Below, piece after piece: positions 46,459 through 58,080 of a stretch of 64,000 nt of DNA. Below the pieces are notes generated by a model. It was not told the origin of the DNA, made no database searches, and saw nothing but the letters and a program-made list of their open reading frames with translations. Numbering within the stretch: the first letter of the stretch is position 1; each line of letters starts with the position of its first letter. The stretch spans positions 12,545,071 through 12,609,070 of the forward strand of contig CM075740.1 of NCBI GenBank assembly GCA_037974335.1, read 5' to 3'. A program made the position numbers and the translations under genes. The stretch comes from Prionace glauca. Its lineage: Eukaryota > Chordata > Chondrichthyes > Carcharhiniformes > Carcharhinidae.

Positions 46459-49111
46459 GTAAGTAAAATCCATTCCTTGTGGAGTTCTGTAAATGATTGT
46501 TACGAGAGGAAAATAATGACGCACGTTTAGCTATTGAACCAAATAACTTTGATTTTAAATCTGACAATTTCGGAGCTTCGGGATTTTAGCGGGCGTTCCT
46601 TTATATCTCAATCAATAGTACCGATTCAAGTAGGAACTGAGTGTTTGAAGGCTTTTACCGTACTATTGTGCTTTTAGCTGTTCAAAATTGAACTGAATAG
46701 GCAACGGGAATTGATCGATCAAGTTTCTTGTTCTTAATCTCGCTTCGGTGCTTATATCAGCGGTAGCATTTTGTGTTTCTCCGGCGATGACAGAATCGAG
46801 CAGGGGTCTAATGCCTGATTGCAAACCCAATAGATAGTCATTGCCTAGGGTCGCCTGAGAAATCCGACCGACGCCCGCGTAACCACAGTGCAGTAAAAGC
46901 CAGCATGTAAGGGAGCAAAATGTACACTGCAAGGTGAAAGATTCGCAGCCTATCACAAATTGAAGTTCCCAAGCAACATCTAATAGCCTCCCTAAATTGA
47001 ATGAGCTGGAACCAATTTCTGTAGTCTTGCATTGTTGGATCTAACAATGATATTAGTCGGAAATGTCTTCTTTGACATATTCTATATTCCTAAAATTGCA
47101 CTCGCTCCCAGCACCCACATTATTAATGGCGAAAATTAGGAGATTTAACTCATCTGTAAAACATTGACTCCCAAATCTCTTAAACTTTCCCTATAATATT
47201 CTGCAAAGTTTCCGGTGGGATTTGTATTGATGACTTAGCAATGAGAATTGAACGATTGCTTAAATATTAATGCAATTACATAAGCCGTTTTGCCACTGTG
47301 CTATGCTGAAACAAAGTAGCATGGGAAATTGTGTTGCTGTCTGATTTTAGCGGCAACATGCGATATGGCAAACAATTTCTCAAACAATAATATATATCAC
47401 TCAAGGAAACTGTATTACAACAGGAATGAATGAATCATCGAATGATGCATGTAGATTGCAGTTATGCCAGAACAAAACCTATCCCGCATTCACTGAGCCG
47501 ATGCTGATAGGGAGTACCTGTATGTTTATCATTGCTTCTTCACACGTTTAAAGTAATAGAGAACCATTTAAATTTGGAGCTTATATCTTTGCCAAAGTAA
47601 AGAATTGCTCCCCATTCTTCCAGTGCACTCGTGTGCTGACAACTCACAGTCACATTTCAGTCAAGGTGCTGCTTTAGACCAAATGCGAATAGTGAACCAG
47701 AATTCATGGAATGGCTACAGCACAGAAGGACGGTACCACGCAAAACCGTAACAAGCAGTCACTAGAATGGGAGGCCCCTGATTAATGTGACGTTGGGATT
47801 TTGCATTTTGAAGAAGCCAAACTTTATGATTCTGTATATTTATTTTACTGATTTACTCTATTTACTGACATAGTTCTCCCCCAACTTCCGCACTGATCTG
47901 TGGCATAGCTGATCTCTATATTTTATCTAAAGACCCATAACTTAATGACTCCTTTTCTGTCTATGTGAATTTTGAAATGACTTTACATTTTGTTAATCCG
48001 ATGCTAATGGATTGTGAGGTGAGATAACAAAGCCCGCACATACCCTCAGCGTATTGAATGCGCACCGCTATATTTAATGTGTCCGTTAAATCGTGAAAAA
48101 TGTCATGGGGTTCCCGAGAAAACATGCACGAGTTTCGACTTGAATCAAGAAAAAAATCTGTAAAAATGCAAAATCCTGTAAAGAAAACTAAAGTGCGTGA
48201 GTCCGGGTTGAGCTACTTTTGATTTTCCTTGAAGTATTTCAATGTCACTAAATTTACTAGTCCAAGGTATACCGTGTGCGGCGGATAGATGTTTCTTTAG
48301 GGTGTTCTTCACATGCGCAGGGCGGACATCGTACAGAGAAAGATAGAAAATTGTAATGCCATTAAAGATTTGTTACTCTGCAAGATTGGCGTTAGTGCCA
48401 AACAATTTGTCCTGGCGAGCTCCGAAAGCGGCTACATTTTAAAATGCTGAAGCTATTTTACTGGTATTTTGCGTTGGCTCCGAGGCTCTGCACTAAGCGT
48501 TGCCCTATATTTATAAATACATGAACCATATACTGGCTTCAGCTCTTGACGGCTGAACAGCTGGACAGTGTGAACCACATCACAATGAGGTTTAAATATT
48601 AGTGGAGGTTGGTTTATCATTGTGCGACTGTGTAAAACGGGCGTTAGCGAAATCGGCAGCCTATGATACACCGCTCCTGATGTTTGTTTAAATGTCAATG
48701 GTAATAAAAATAGCCGACTCACTGTCATCCGTTTTAACATTGCGCAGAAAAATCAAGATATATGCAAGTATCTTTAATGACAATTATTGACCAGGAAACC
48801 AGCACTGGTAAATGTTGAAAATGCCCACATTGTGACTGTACTATTTTGAAATATATAGAATATACACTAATATAATAATACATAGGTAATAGAATAACAT
48901 ATATAATATAATATAATAATACATAGATATATAATATAATGATATATAGATATAATATAAATACATTAGATTATATATTCTATATTATATTATATATTCT
49001 ATATATAATAAACTAAACTGGCTCGATGTTTTAAAAATAAAATATTTTGAGAAAATCGTATGTTTCAACCAAAGCAATTCTCACCACTACCTAATCTATT
49101 TCTTTAATCAG
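46459..49111 (+). other. Cluster 3 V-C intron
   Basis: About 2.65 kb, close in length to the other two introns but not alignable with them by eye except near the C exon. It carries an AT palindrome at 48840-49012 and lacks the SINE of the other introns. Confidence 0.8.
48840..49012. repeat. AT-rich palindromic microsatellite
   Basis: TATAATA and ATATAGAT words repeat over 170 bases, with self-complementary words such as AGATTATATATTCTAT able to pair with others in the tract. It ends about 100 bases before the C3 acceptor. Confidence 0.85.
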
Positions 49112-49434
49112 ATCCTAAGAAACCAGCTGTCTCCCTCCTTCCGCCTTCATCGGATCAAATCACAGCGAAGAACATGGCGACCCTGGTGTGTTTGGTGAGC
49201 GGTTTTAACCCGGGAGCGGCGGAGATTGAATGGACTGTCGATGGCAGCGTCAGAGGGAATGGGGTTGAGACCAGTCGGATCCAGCAGGAGGCGGACAACA
49301 CGTTCAGTGTGAGCAGTTATCTGACTCTGTCAGCCTCAGAGTGGAACTCACACGAGCTTTACTCCTGTGTGGTTAAACACGAGGCTCTAGCAAACCCGCT
49401 TAAAACGACTGTCTCCAGATCCAGCTGTATGTGA
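49112..49434 (+). CDS. Ig light chain cluster 3, constant exon
   Basis: A complete C1-set domain. The phase 1 join gives Asn, then PKKPAVSLLPPSSDQI, ATLVCLVSGFNPGAAEIEW, LYSCVVKHEALANPL and SRSSCM-stop (TGA rather than TAA). A run of 150 bases (49219-49368) is identical to C1 (7573-7722). Overall only 12 of the last 282 bases differ from C1, about the same as C1 to C2, although V and intron are far more diverged. Differences cluster at the exon's two ends. Confidence 0.96.
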
Positions 49435-49716
49435 TTTGAGAAACTGTACTTGGTCCAGCTGAAAAAGTGTATTCATCTTTATTATGTTCCCTCATGTGAC
49501 AAAACGCGTAGAAAAAATGTATTTCGAATATGACGAGAAAGAACAGAATTTCGTCAATTTCGACGTGATCATTTTAAATAACTGTCAATCAAATGTCAGG
49601 TGAAACTTCAGTGTTAATAAATTTGTTAAATTTATCCAGAAAGGAATATAATCAACAAAATGGTTATTGCACCCTGAATATTTGCTTACTGTTAATCTAT
49701 ATTAATGCAGCTGTTC

Positions 49717-49722
49717 AATAAA
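49717..49722 (+). terminator. Poly(A) signal, cluster 3
   Basis: AATAAA about 283 bases after the stop, in the word GTTCAATAAAGTTATTAA, similar to the other clusters. Confidence 0.75.
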
Positions 49723-49759
49723 GTTATTAAACTATGCTCAAATGCAATAACATTGTTCG

Positions 49760-51190
49760 TGTTCTTTTACCTCTGGCACGATAAAAGTGAAATGTGTGTT
49801 TTTCCAATTGTTAATGCTATTTAATGTTATTAAAAAGTGGGAAGTTTTTACAACAATCAATGATAGCTTCTTGGGCACCAATATTGACATGGGTTTTATT
49901 AACCGAATGCAAATTCTACTAGCAGCCATGTTGAAATTGGATTCCGAATACCCAGAGCATTACTCTGGGTCCCGGGAGCAGCGCTACGCCAAACTCTCCC
50001 CTGACGGGCGCACTTGCAGACTGTTGTCGGTTAAATGCAGCTAGACTTTACTTCCCACTGAATTCAAAGAAATAAAATGTCCCCAGACTTTAATTCATTC
50101 TTGTTAATTTACATCTCTCTTTGTCTCCTGCAAAATGATAGATCAGCCGAGAGTTTAGGGTCCATATGATTTACATGTTCATTGAAGTCAAAGGATTAAA
50201 ATCCGGAGTTTGTAGCAATCGACAACAATCGGGGAGTTGAAATTACATCTGATAGTCCCGTCCCCCCCGCCATAGTATAGAAAGTAATTATTTTAAAAAT
50301 GGGCATTTAAATAGACCTTTATCAGAATGTAAGCATCAAAGAGGAGGCATTGAAGTAGAAGTTATTCTGAGTCTGTCTCACGGATTTCTTAACGTTCAGC
50401 CTCTGGCCTCATCTATATCCTCGGTGTGAAATGTTCCGCTTGTCACACATGCTTAACTTCCGGGGAGCCCGGAAGTTAAGCTCAAATCCGGATATTGCGG
50501 TGCCCCTGAATGGGATCTGGGAAAGTTGATAGTGCGCTGGTACTTTTTAGTGTGCAAGGTTGCATTTGCACTGCTTTATTTAGGGCTACTCGTGGTAGGC
50601 GGAGATCCCTTTAAATTAGCAGGGGTGTTAAACATTCACGAAACCTCAGCAGCCTGGATCCCCTCGCTTCCACATCCACATCCCCCCTAGCATGTGACAC
50701 AGTAAATTAAAGCGTCCTTAGGCACTTCACTAACATGTCTGTTGGGCCTCATGCCTGTTAGCCACCGCTGTCAAAAATAACGTTTAGATCTATGCCTGCA
50801 TTACTTCGACATAGAAAATCATTGCTAAATGTGCATACTTTGCATCAATATTATGCCCTGGAAACAATCCTCTCCCCCACCCACGACGCCCACCATCCCG
50901 CCGCCACGCACACACAACCTTTTCCGAAGGGTGAATAAAAGCGAAGTGGGATTTGTGTTTCAAGGAGAACCCTTTAAAGTATCGTGTGTTTAGGAAGTAT
51001 ATTCCAGTTGTCCGGAGCTGGTTGCTGAAGGATCAGCGCTCGTTGCTAGTGAAAGGAGAGTAGGGTATGTACAATAATCCCTGCTGGACATTTTCAACTT
51101 TCTTAGAGTTTTAGGAGAGTTACATAGGTACTGTGAAACAAAGCCATGCAGGGAATTTAACATGCCGGTGAGATTTTCTAAGTTGGGGCA
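49760..51190. other. Region without a recognised gene
   Basis: After about 49760 the 3' flank no longer resembles clusters 1 and 2. No gene is seen. Confidence 0.45.
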
Positions 51191-51199
51191 TTAAGTGAT

Positions 51200-51295
51200 A
51201 AGCCATTAATCTTTTCTTGGCAGCATCTGTGAGGTGAGAAAGAGCTGAAGTTTCGAGTCCAGATTACCCTTTTTCAAAGCTAAAAGGCATAGAAA
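51200..51295 (-). repeat. Interspersed repeat, inverted half
   Basis: The minus strand reads 'TAATCTGGACTCGAAACTTC', 'AGCTCTTTCTCACCTCACAG' and 'ATGCTGCCAAG', the same family as 51435-51570 on the plus strand. Confidence 0.75.
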
Positions 51296-51434
51296 CCTTT
51301 GCATCCCTAACCAAATCATTGCAGTGCAGCTAAGAAAACGGAAATCTATCCGACTATTGTGGAAAATTAGCCAGATGTGTTCTGTCAACAGTAGCAGACC
51401 AAACCTGACCCATTCAATTAGCAGCATCAGGCTA

Positions 51435-51570
51435 TGTCTTTTAGCTTTAACAAAGCATCATCTGGACTCGAAACGTCAGCTCTTTTCTCTCTTTACAGAT
51501 GCTGCCAGACTTGCTGAGATTTTCCTGCATTTTCTCTTTTGAATTCAGATTCCAGCATCTGCAGTAATTT
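51435..51570 (+). repeat. Interspersed repeat, direct half
   Basis: 'CATCTGGACTCGAAACGTC', 'TTTACAGATGCTGCCAGAC', 'TTGCTGAGATTTTCCTGC' and 'CAGATTCCAGCATCTGCAG' mark a repeat very common in shark DNA. It faces the copy at 51200-51295 across about 140 bases. Confidence 0.75.
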
Positions 51571-51582
51571 GTTTTTTTTAGT

Positions 51583-51700
51583 TTTTTCATGTGATATGGG
51601 CGTCACTGGTTAGGCCAGCATTTATTGTCTATCTCTAATTAGCCCTGAAAAGGCGTTGGTGAGTCGCCTCTTTCACCTGCTGATGCACGTGTAAAAGGTC
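51583..51700 (+). repeat. Interspersed shark repeat
   Basis: 'GATATGGGCGTCACTGG', 'GCCAGCATTTATTGTC' and 'GGTGAGTCGCC'. Related to 30978-31200. Confidence 0.65.
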
Positions 51701-51879
51701 TCCCCGATGGGAAATTAATGCACATCTTTGAATCAGCTAAAGTTTATGGAAAGTGGGGAAAATGCTGTCCATCAGGAGAGTAATGAAACAGTCAGGCCAG
51801 TTAAGAATAATCTGCATGAGGGTTTCACTTACAGATGAACCGTCGGACAAGAGGCAGACGCATATTGGATGCGGTAGGC

Positions 51880-54341
51880 TCGAGGAGGAGTTCTTGGAAT
51901 GCTGCCGGGATAGTTTCCTGGAACAGTGTGTGTTGGAGCCGACGAGGGAGCGAGCTATCTTGGATCTGGTGCTTTGTAATGAGGCGGGTAGAATTAGGGA
52001 CCTTGCGGTGAAAGATCCTCTTGGGGAGAGTGATCATTGTAGGTGGAGTTTCTGGTGCAGATGGAGGAGGAGAAAGTGGGTTCCCGGACGCGCGTCCTTT
52101 GTTTGAACAGAGGGGAGTACGGTAGGATGAGAGAAGAATTGGCGAATGTGGACTGGGGGAGTGCGTTGGAAGGTAGGTCTGCTGAGGAGCAGTGGAAGAT
52201 CTTTAAGGAGATCTTTCTTGGTGCTCAGCAGAAATTTATTCCGATGGTCAAAAAGGACAGTAGGAGGAGAGGTAATAAGCCGTGGATAACGAAGGAGGTG
52301 AAGGAAAGTGTTAAATTAAAAGCGGAGGCGTTTAGAATAGCTAAGAGTAGTGGGCGAGAAGAGGATTGGGAGAGGTTTAAATGTCAACAAAGATTGACAA
52401 AGAAGTTGATAAAGAAGGGTAGGAGAAACTATGAAGCTGGGCAAGCGCTTAATATAAAAAAGGATAGCAAGAGTTTTTATAAATATATAAAAAGGAAGAA
52501 GCTGGCTCGGGTGAACGTTGGCCCCTTAGAGGATGAGAAGGGGGACTTAGTGGTAGGGGATGGGGATATGGCTGAGGTCCTGAATAACTTTTTGTTTCTG
52601 TCTTCACGGAGGAGGAAGTGAATAATTTGCCAGGTGTTAGAGATGGAAAGGTGGTAGGATTGGAGGGTCTCAATGACATTACTGTTACGAGAGAGGCGGT
52701 GCTCGACAGACTGGAGGGGCTAATTGTGGACAAGTCCCCAGGACCGGATGGAATGCATCCGAGGGTCCTGAAAGAAATGGCGGAGGTGATAGTGGATGCC
52801 TTGGTGGTTATTTTCCAGACGTCGCTGGATTCCGGGGAAGTGCCAGAAGATTGGAAAGCGGCTAATGTTACGCCGTTGTTTAAGAAGGGTGCCAGGCAAA
52901 AGGCAGGGAATTATAGGCCGGTTAGTTTAACGTCTGTTGTAGGTAAAATGTTAGAATCCCTCATCAAGGAGGAAATAGCGAGGCATCTTGAGAGGAATTG
53001 CTTGATAGAGCAGACGCAGCACGGTTTCATTAAAGGGAAGTCGTGTCTGACAAATTTACTGGAGTTCTATGAGGAGGTGTCTAGGGCGGTGGATAGAGGA
53101 GAGCCGGTGGATGTGGTCTGTCTTGATTTTCAGACGGCATTTGACAAGGTACCTCACAAGAGGTTATTGCAGAAGGTCAGGGGACATGGAGTTGAGGGTA
53201 GGGTGTTAGCGTGGATAGAGGATTGGTTGTCAAATAGGAGGCAGAGAGTGGGAGTCAATGGATGCTATTCGGTTTGGCGGATGGTGACTAGTGGAGTGCC
53301 CCAGGGGTCGGTGCTGGGGCCTCAGCTATTTACCATTTATATAAATGATCTGGAGGAGGGAACCGAGTGTAGGGTGTCGAAATTTGCTGATGACACCAAG
53401 ATTGTTGGAACGGCAAATTGTGCGGAGGGTGTGGAGAGTCCACAGAAGGATCTAGATAGGCTGGGCGAATGGGCCAGGAAATGGCAAATGGAATTTAAAG
53501 TTGGCAAGTGCGTGGTGGTCCACTTTGGTAGGAATAATGGTAGGAAGGATTATTAGGAATGTAGGAAATGATCTACGTGGCGAAAAACTGCAGCAGGCGA
53601 CGGTGCAGAGGGACCTGGGGTCCTTGTGCATGAGTCGCAAAAACCCAGCCTGCAGGTGCAGCAGGTGGTCAGGAAGGCGAATGGGATGCTGGCCTTCATA
53701 GCAAGGGGGATTGAATATAAAAGTAGGGAGGTCTTGCTGCGGCTGTATAGGGCATTGGTGAGGCCGCAGCTGGAGTACTGTGTGCAGTTTTGGGCGCCGT
53801 ACTTACGCAAGGATATTTTGGCCTTGGAGGGAGTGCAGAGGAGGTTTACTAGGCTGATACCGGAGTTGAGGAGGTTGAACTATGAGGAGAGGCTGAATAA
53901 ACTAGGCTTGTACTCGTTAGAGTTTAGAAGAATGAGGGGAGATCTCATTGAGACGTATAAGATGATGAATGGGATGGATAGGATAGAGGTGGAGAGACTC
54001 TTCCCGCTCAGAAAGGATAGTAGGACTAGGGGGCACAGCCTCATGATAAAAGGGGGGGGGGCGGTTTAGAACGGAGTTGAGGAGGAACTTCTTCACTCAG
54101 AGGGTGGTGAATCACTGGAATTCTCTGCCCGTTGAAGTGGTGGAGGCTGCCTCGCTAAATATTTTTAAGAAGCGGGTTGATGGGTTTTTGATAAGAGAGG
54201 GGATTAAGGGTTATGGGGAGAGGGCGGGAATGTGGAACTGAGCCACGACAGATCAGCCATGACCTTATTGAATGGCGGGGCAGGCTCGAAGGGCTAGATG
54301 GCCTACTCCTGCTCCTATTTCTTATGTTCTTATGTTCTTAT
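51880..54341 (+). mobile_element. CR1-type LINE, young family A, longest copy
   Basis: The 5' end lies within the endonuclease (LDLVLCNEAGRIRDLAV). Then come a linker (WITKEVKESVKLKAEAF), SFYKYIKRKKLARVNVG, and the reverse transcriptase frame 52618-53556 with [37 protein letters not shown]-type [28 protein letters not shown] and FADDTK. The C-terminal frame is 53626-54069, and the 3' UTR ends in repeats of TTCTTATG. Frames change near 52050, 52610 and 53556, and a G run near 54051-54062 adds a further shift, so it is dead but young. Confidence 0.94.
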
Positions 54342-55400
54342 GATATGCGGCGCCGTTTGTGATGTAGGAAATGATCTAGGTGGAAATCCAGCTCCAGTTC
54401 AAAGAGAATGGTGAAATTAAACACAGAACGAAGCGTCTCTTCGGCACTGTAATATTCCATGATTCTGTGATAATACTCAGATTCAAATTCCATCCACAAT
54501 TCAGCCATATGTAGTCACTGCGACACTTCGTACTTTTGGAACTGTATTTTTAATCATGTTCTTTGCAGTTCTAAGCATGCATCAAGCTGCCCCGCTAGAA
54601 GACTTTTTATTGCATCTTAAATTACTTAAAGGGGTTTTGTTTATTTTTAATCAGAGCTTAATGTACTCTCTTGGAGTTTACGACCCTTTTGAATTGTTGT
54701 CTGAAGATTGATTGATAGATCAGGTGGGACAGGTTTTTTTCCCCCTCTCCCAAGAGTTCTTTTACTTTTAGTTTTGGCAGCTGGCTAGTTCGAAGCTGTC
54801 TGGACTCCAGGCTGGAAATAATGTGTTTGTGCCTCTCTCTGGTATTAGAAATTCTGCAGGCGAGCCAGAAGCAGGTTTTCTTGCCTTCCTGGAGGGAACA
54901 TTTTGCTATTGGTGGTTTGCTAGCCAGAAGCCAGCAATGGCTCTCTCTACCTTGAGGTGCTGGGAGTTTCAGGACGGAGAAGCCAAAATTTCACTTCTCC
55001 AAGCAAAGGACTAATTCACAGCAAGTGTTGCAGATTTGCAAAACCCCGTAAACATTCTTATTTTCTGTGTTGAACTTAAATTGGTTATTTGTTTATAGGG
55101 AGGTTTGTTGTGTTGGAACAGTGCATTTAGCTGTTAAGGTTTATACAAGATCATGAGTTTTTTCTTGTTTATAATTGATAAAAGTTAATTACTAATTTTC
55201 TTCCTATATGTTAACTATTCTCAAATAAACTTTGTTTGTTAAAAGCTCCCAGTGGGTCACTTGAATCATCCCAGGAGTAAACATCTTATGCTTATTAGTG
55301 CCTAAATTAAAGTGCAAACCTTATGGCATAAAACAACTTGGGGTTTCTAACCTGAATTATAACAATAAGGGCTCTTTTGTGGGATTAACTTCTATATTCC
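54342..55400. other. Unclassified region, possibly an old LTR-like repeat
   Basis: It has a C/T-rich patch, an AATAAACTTTG signal near 55225 and a following 'GGGTCACTTGAATCATC' that recall an LTR, but no paired ends were found. I do not assign a family. No gene is seen. Confidence 0.3.
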
Positions 55401-57287
55401 TTGATTGATATAGGATTATTGGACTCAAAGATGGTGAGTGGTGAGTATATTTCTGTAATGTATTCAGATGTTGTATTTAGATTTAACTAGAGAGTGCCTT
55501 GTGGAATAATGGCTCTTGCAGGGGGTGAAGTTTCTGGGGGTGGAAGGAGTCACTCAGATGGGACTTGGCTATTTATTTGTACAACTAATTAAAACCAGTT
55601 CCAGGGCTTTGCAAGTTGTGGCTACAAAAACAAAGGCCTCACTGTGCTGCTCTGACTACACTGTGAGTGCTGCCTGACTGTGTGGAGTGCTTTTGGAGTT
55701 GGGTGAAAACAGGAAATTCAAGTGGTAAGTTATAAGGAGGTAAGTAGTCATGGAGGTAAGTTACTTTCAGGTGAGCTAAATTAGTTCTTATTTGGGAGGT
55801 TAAAATCTGCACTTTTATGCATTCCTGCAACAGAAATCAGCTGAGTCGGCTTTCAACTGAACTTGGCTGCTTGCGTGTATAACTAGTTAAAACAATTCCA
55901 GGGCTTTGTAAGTTGTGCCTATAAAGCCAAAGACCTCACAGTGCTGCTCTGACTGGACAGCGAGTGCTGCCATATTTTGAGGAGTGTTTTAGGAATTGGA
56001 TGAAAATAGGGAGTTAGGTGAAACAGGCAGCAGAGACCACAAGAGAGAATGCTGATTGCTAAGTAAGGGAAAGTGCTGATTGGTCAGTAATGGTTACTGT
56101 AGATTCTGTGCAACTGACAGTGAGTTTGGACTAGGAAAATCCTTAGAAGTGATATCGCAGGGGGGCTGTGATTTGAATGGCTAACAGGGAGCTATACTAA
56201 ATTTGAGAATACATTTAAATTACTGTTTAGACATTGCACTGAGACTGAGTTCATAAGGGGATATATAATTTGTTAAATCTTTTAACGAAAAATTAAACCC
56301 AAATTAAAAACTAATTAAATAACATAGAGATGGAGGCGATGTGTTGTTCATGCATGATATGGGAGCTGATGGACCTCACTGTGGTTCCCAGTGAGCATGT
56401 CTGCATTAATCTAACTAGGGTGGGGTGGAGGGGGCGGTGTGGCGGGGAGGATTCAGTTGTATTGAGAATTAGAAAATCAAAGTTAGAGAGTGTAGAAGTG
56501 CAGGTTAATGGAGCTGAGAGCTCAGGTGAGGTTAGTAAAGTTTCTAGACCACGCAATTGAACAGAGAATATAGAAGATGGTAGAATCTAACCTCAGGCAG
56601 AGCAAAAAAGGTATCAAGTATGAGAAGGAAGGTGGTCAATGCAGGACTCAGGGTGTTGTACCTAAAAGCGCGCCGTTTACAGAACGAGGTAAATGGTTGG
56701 TATGATGTTCTGGGCATCACAGAGACGTGGCTGCAAGGAGTCAGGGCTGGGATCTAAATATCAAAGGATGTATGTCCTATCGGAAGAACAGGCAGATGGC
56801 CAGTAAAGAATGACGTTAAATCAATAGCAAGAAGTGATTTAGCATCAGAAGGCACAGAACCTCTGTGGCAGAGTTGAGGAATCGCAAAAAAAATAAGATC
56901 TTGATGGGAGTTAGGTGCAGGCCCCCCAGCAGTACTCAGGATGTGGGGCAGCAAATAAATCAGGAGATAGAAAAGGTATATAAGAAAGACAATATTACAA
57001 TAATCATGGGGTACTTCAATATGTTAACATTCATGTCTTGAGGGCTAGAATACAACAGCAGGGATGTTCTTCTGAGGCTATATGAGGTCAGATCCCGTTT
57101 GGAATTTTATGAACATGATGGGCTCATATCTAAAGAAGGATATGATGCCCTTGGAAAGGGTCCAGAGGAGGTTTACAAGAAAGATTCCTGGAATGACGAG
57201 CTTGTCGTATGAGGAATAGTTGAAGACTCTGACTCGATACTCGTTGGAGTTTAGAAGGATGAGGAGGATCTTATTGAAACTTACAGG
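55400..57287 (+). mobile_element. Older CR1-like LINE, 5' part
   Basis: A 5' leader with two tandem units (about 55555-55720 and 55860-56020) is followed by an ORF1-like start (MCCSCMIWELMDLTVVPSEH) and endonuclease cues (a NGWYDVLGITETWLQG-like word near 56693-56735, then IIMGYFNM in place of GDFN near 57000). The C-terminal ORF2 cues (RRFTRKIPGMTSLSYEE) follow at 57165. Large internal deletions are evident. It is interrupted at 57287 and resumes at 58004. Confidence 0.8.
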
Positions 57288-58003
57288 ATACAACGAGGGG
57301 TCACGGGCTTAGGATGAGGGGGGCAAGGTATAAGACTAATATTAGAGGGCAGTTTTTCACACAAAGGGTAGTAGGGGTGTGGAATGCACTGCCGAGTAAG
57401 GTGGTGGAAGCAGGCACGCTAGGGTTGTTCAAGAGTCACTTGGACAGCCACATGAGCGGTCTACATATAGGGGGATTTAGCAGGCCTTACTAAACATTGT
57501 AGGCTTGGGGTTCAGTTTTAGCCTCAGGGATATAGAGTCTTTTAATAATGAATTTTTTGTCCACAGGCATTTAAGTCCAGCAAGGGGCATGCGGGCGGCA
57601 GGTTGTGGTGGGCTGCTCTTGGATGTTGCTTCGGGAGTTGCCTACTGCTTCATGTCGTTGGTATGCGTAAACTGGACCATCTCGAGGGCAACATGACAGC
57701 TCAGAGACTATCTCTGTTGCTGGGCGGACACATGGATTTGGGCCTGTGTCCGTGGGAGTTTGCGCGTTCTCCCCGTGGTTGCGTGGGTTTCCTCCGGGTG
57801 CTCCGGTTTCCTCCCACATCCCAAAAATGTGCTTTTAGGCTGATTGATTGGGTAACAAATTGTCCCTATATTGGACCTCCCTGATCCTCACACATTAGGC
57901 ATAGACTAAAATCATGAATAGGTCACTGACCATGGGACGGCGGCGCGGGCTCGTTGGGCCGAAGGGCCTGTTTCCCGTGCTGTGTTGTTCTTTGTTCTTT
58001 GTT
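57288..58003 (+). mobile_element. CR1 LINE family B, nested 3' end
   Basis: Matches 15975-16698, from 'AACGAGGGGTCACGGGCTTA' to the TTCTTTGT tail. It splits the older LINE between 'CTTACAGGATA' and 'GGCCCGGATAGAGTGGACG'. Confidence 0.92.
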
Positions 58004-58080
58004 TGTTTGACACTGGGAGGCCCGGATAGAGTGGACGTTTTCATGGAGAGAGGATGTTTTCATGACTAGGAAAAACTAGA
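58004..58080 (+). mobile_element. Older CR1-like LINE, resumed
   Basis: 'CCCGGATAGAGTGGACG' and 'ACTAGGAAAAACTAGAACC' continue the interrupted LINE, then stop. Confidence 0.7.
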
